This document shows, piece by piece, positions 5,970-6,837 of a stretch of 6,837 bases of DNA; position 1 is the first letter of the stretch; every line of letters begins with the position of its first letter. Source of the stretch: an uncultured Prevotellaceae bacterium (GTDB lineage: Bacteria > Bacteroidota > Bacteroidia > Bacteroidales > Muribaculaceae); the NCBI GenBank assembly GCA_937892085.1, contig CALAVD010000298.1, positions 1 through 6,837 of the forward strand, read 5' to 3'. The notes beneath the pieces are model-generated. The model was not told the DNA's origin, did no database searches, and was given only the letters and a program-made list of their open reading frames with translations. Both the position numbers and the translations under genes were made by a program.

Positions 5970-6837
5970 AAATTGCACGTTACATATTGCTTTTAGTGCT
6001 CTTGGCTCTGCTCATAGGAGGTACATTCTGGGCAAGAGGCAAGAGCCGTGACGAGGTGTGCCATGAGATAAAGGTTGAAATCATGAACAGCGAGAATGCA
6101 ACCTTTGTCACTGCCGACTATGTCATCGAGGAGCTCAAGCGCAAGCGCATCGTGGTTGAGAATATGCCTGTGTGGCAAATCAACGTGGAAGAAATCGAGA
6201 AGGTGCTTCTACAATCACAGTATATCGAGACGGCGGAGTGCATGTTTGTCAACGGCGGCAACCTCTTGATTAAAGTGGCGCAGATAGTGCCCGTGATGCG
6301 TGTCTTCGACGGTGACCAGTCCTACTATGTCAACAAGTTTGGCAAGCGCATGACCGCCGTTGCTGCCTGCAACATCGATGTGCCGGTGGTGCAGGGGCGT
6401 TTTACCAACCGTTTCACGCCGATGCGCTTGCTGCCGCTTGTGCAGTATGTGGAAAGCGACTCGGCGTTAAAGGCCTTAGTGACGATGTACTGCATTAGCG
6501 ACACTAACAACATAATCCTCGTGCCATCGGTAAAGGGCCATGTGATAAACATAGGTAACTGCACCGATTATGAGTCGAAATTCAGGAAACTCAAGTTGTT
6601 CTACAACAAGGTGATGCCTGTGAAGGGATGGATGTACTACGACACCATCTCGGTGAAGTGGAACCATCAGGTGGTTGCCACACGACGCGATAAACTGGTG
6701 GAGGTGAAGAAGGTCTATGACCCCGAGCAGGACGAGATTGCCGATGACCCAGGCACTATGCGTGTGGGCGAGAACGGCAAGGCACCGGTCGCCAAGGCGA
6801 CTACCGAGAAAAACACCGGCAAGCCATTGAGAGCTCA
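5966..6837 (+). CDS. ftsQ: Cell division protein FtsQ (DivIB type), 3' end cut by the window
   Basis: FtsQ is a bitopic membrane protein of the divisome that links early and late division proteins. The frame stays open for 290 codons to the window edge. Residues 1-5 are short and basic (KIAR), then a single membrane helix spans about 6-22. A POTRA-like region runs from about 34 to 105 (EIKVEIMNSENATFVTADYV, then IEEVL-like helices and LLIKVAQ). The FtsQ domain has PVMRVFDG at 109-116 and YYVNKFGKRM at 120-129, a hallmark of the family. A final folded part ends near residue 241. After this, a hydrophilic tail of at least 45 residues rich in K, E, D and P begins. The start is TTG 5966, whose last two bases overlap the murC TGA. 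The first in-frame ATG (6083) would lose the membrane helix, so TTG is preferred. In Bacteroidota ftsA and ftsZ normally follow. Confidence 0.88.
   Translation, partial: MKIARYILLLVLLALLIGGTFWARGKSRDEVCHEIKVEIMNSENATFVTADYVIEELKRKRIVVENMPVWQINVEEIEKVLLQSQYIETAECMFVNGGNLLIKVAQIVPVMRVFDGDQSYYVNKFGKRMTAVAACNIDVPVVQGRFTNRFTPMRLLPLVQYVESDSALKALVTMYCISDTNNIILVPSVKGHVINIGNCTDYESKFRKLKLFYNKVMPVKGWMYYDTISVKWNHQVVATRRDKLVEVKKVYDPEQDEIADDPGTMRVGENGKAPVAKATTEKNTGKPLRA

Noticed and set aside
6831..6836. GAGCTC (SacI-type) site at the right edge as a cloning junction
   Set aside because: One 6-base palindrome near an edge is expected by chance, and the ftsQ frame runs through it normally.

Overview
The window is a stretch of the division and cell-wall (dcw) gene cluster of a Bacteroidota bacterium. 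Every gene reads on the + strand. The order is mraY (3' part only), murD, ftsW, murG, murC and ftsQ (open at the right edge). This order, the absence of murB and ddl between murC and ftsQ, and the protein sequences all fit Bacteroidales. Family-level traits seen include the MurD motif ELSSFQLDNMY, the SKGGTS motif in FtsW and a TPIHD-type motif in MraY. Weak or absent Shine-Dalgarno sequences with A-rich leaders and one TTTG / TAnnTTTG promoter match agree with that phylum. A gut lineage such as Muribaculaceae is possible, but that is only an impression from overall similarity.

Left edge (1-624): the first ~300 bases encode the C-terminal core of a DedA-family membrane protein. This then runs in frame, inside a hydrophobic helix, into the last ~108 residues of MraY. 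A dcw cluster would have the rest of mraY here, preceded by murE. The join is therefore either an assembly or cloning chimera, or a real rearrangement that destroyed mraY. An in-frame TAG at 28-30 interrupts the DedA-like reading. A perfect 9-bp hairpin sits just after the mraY stop.

Centre (715-5969): murD, ftsW, murG and murC are intact, with the expected catalytic motifs. They carry UDP-MurNAc to UDP-MurNAc-L-Ala (MurC) and on to the D-Glu adduct (MurD). They also make lipid II from lipid I (MurG) and polymerise glycan strands at the septum (FtsW). ftsW and murG overlap by 17 bases. The 79-base murG-murC gap holds an 18-base tandem repeat. The best murC start is ATG 4593.

Right edge (5966-6837): a TTG start overlapping the murC stop opens a 290-codon partial ORF. 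It is FtsQ: one membrane helix, a POTRA-like domain, an FtsQ domain and a hydrophilic C-terminal tail. The 3' end of murC just before it is very AT-rich and contains a full Bacteroidales-type promoter match, so ftsQ and the genes beyond it may have their own internal promoter.

No mobile element, CRISPR array, tRNA or rRNA was seen. Apart from the left-edge chimera, this is a conserved housekeeping region rather than a new system.
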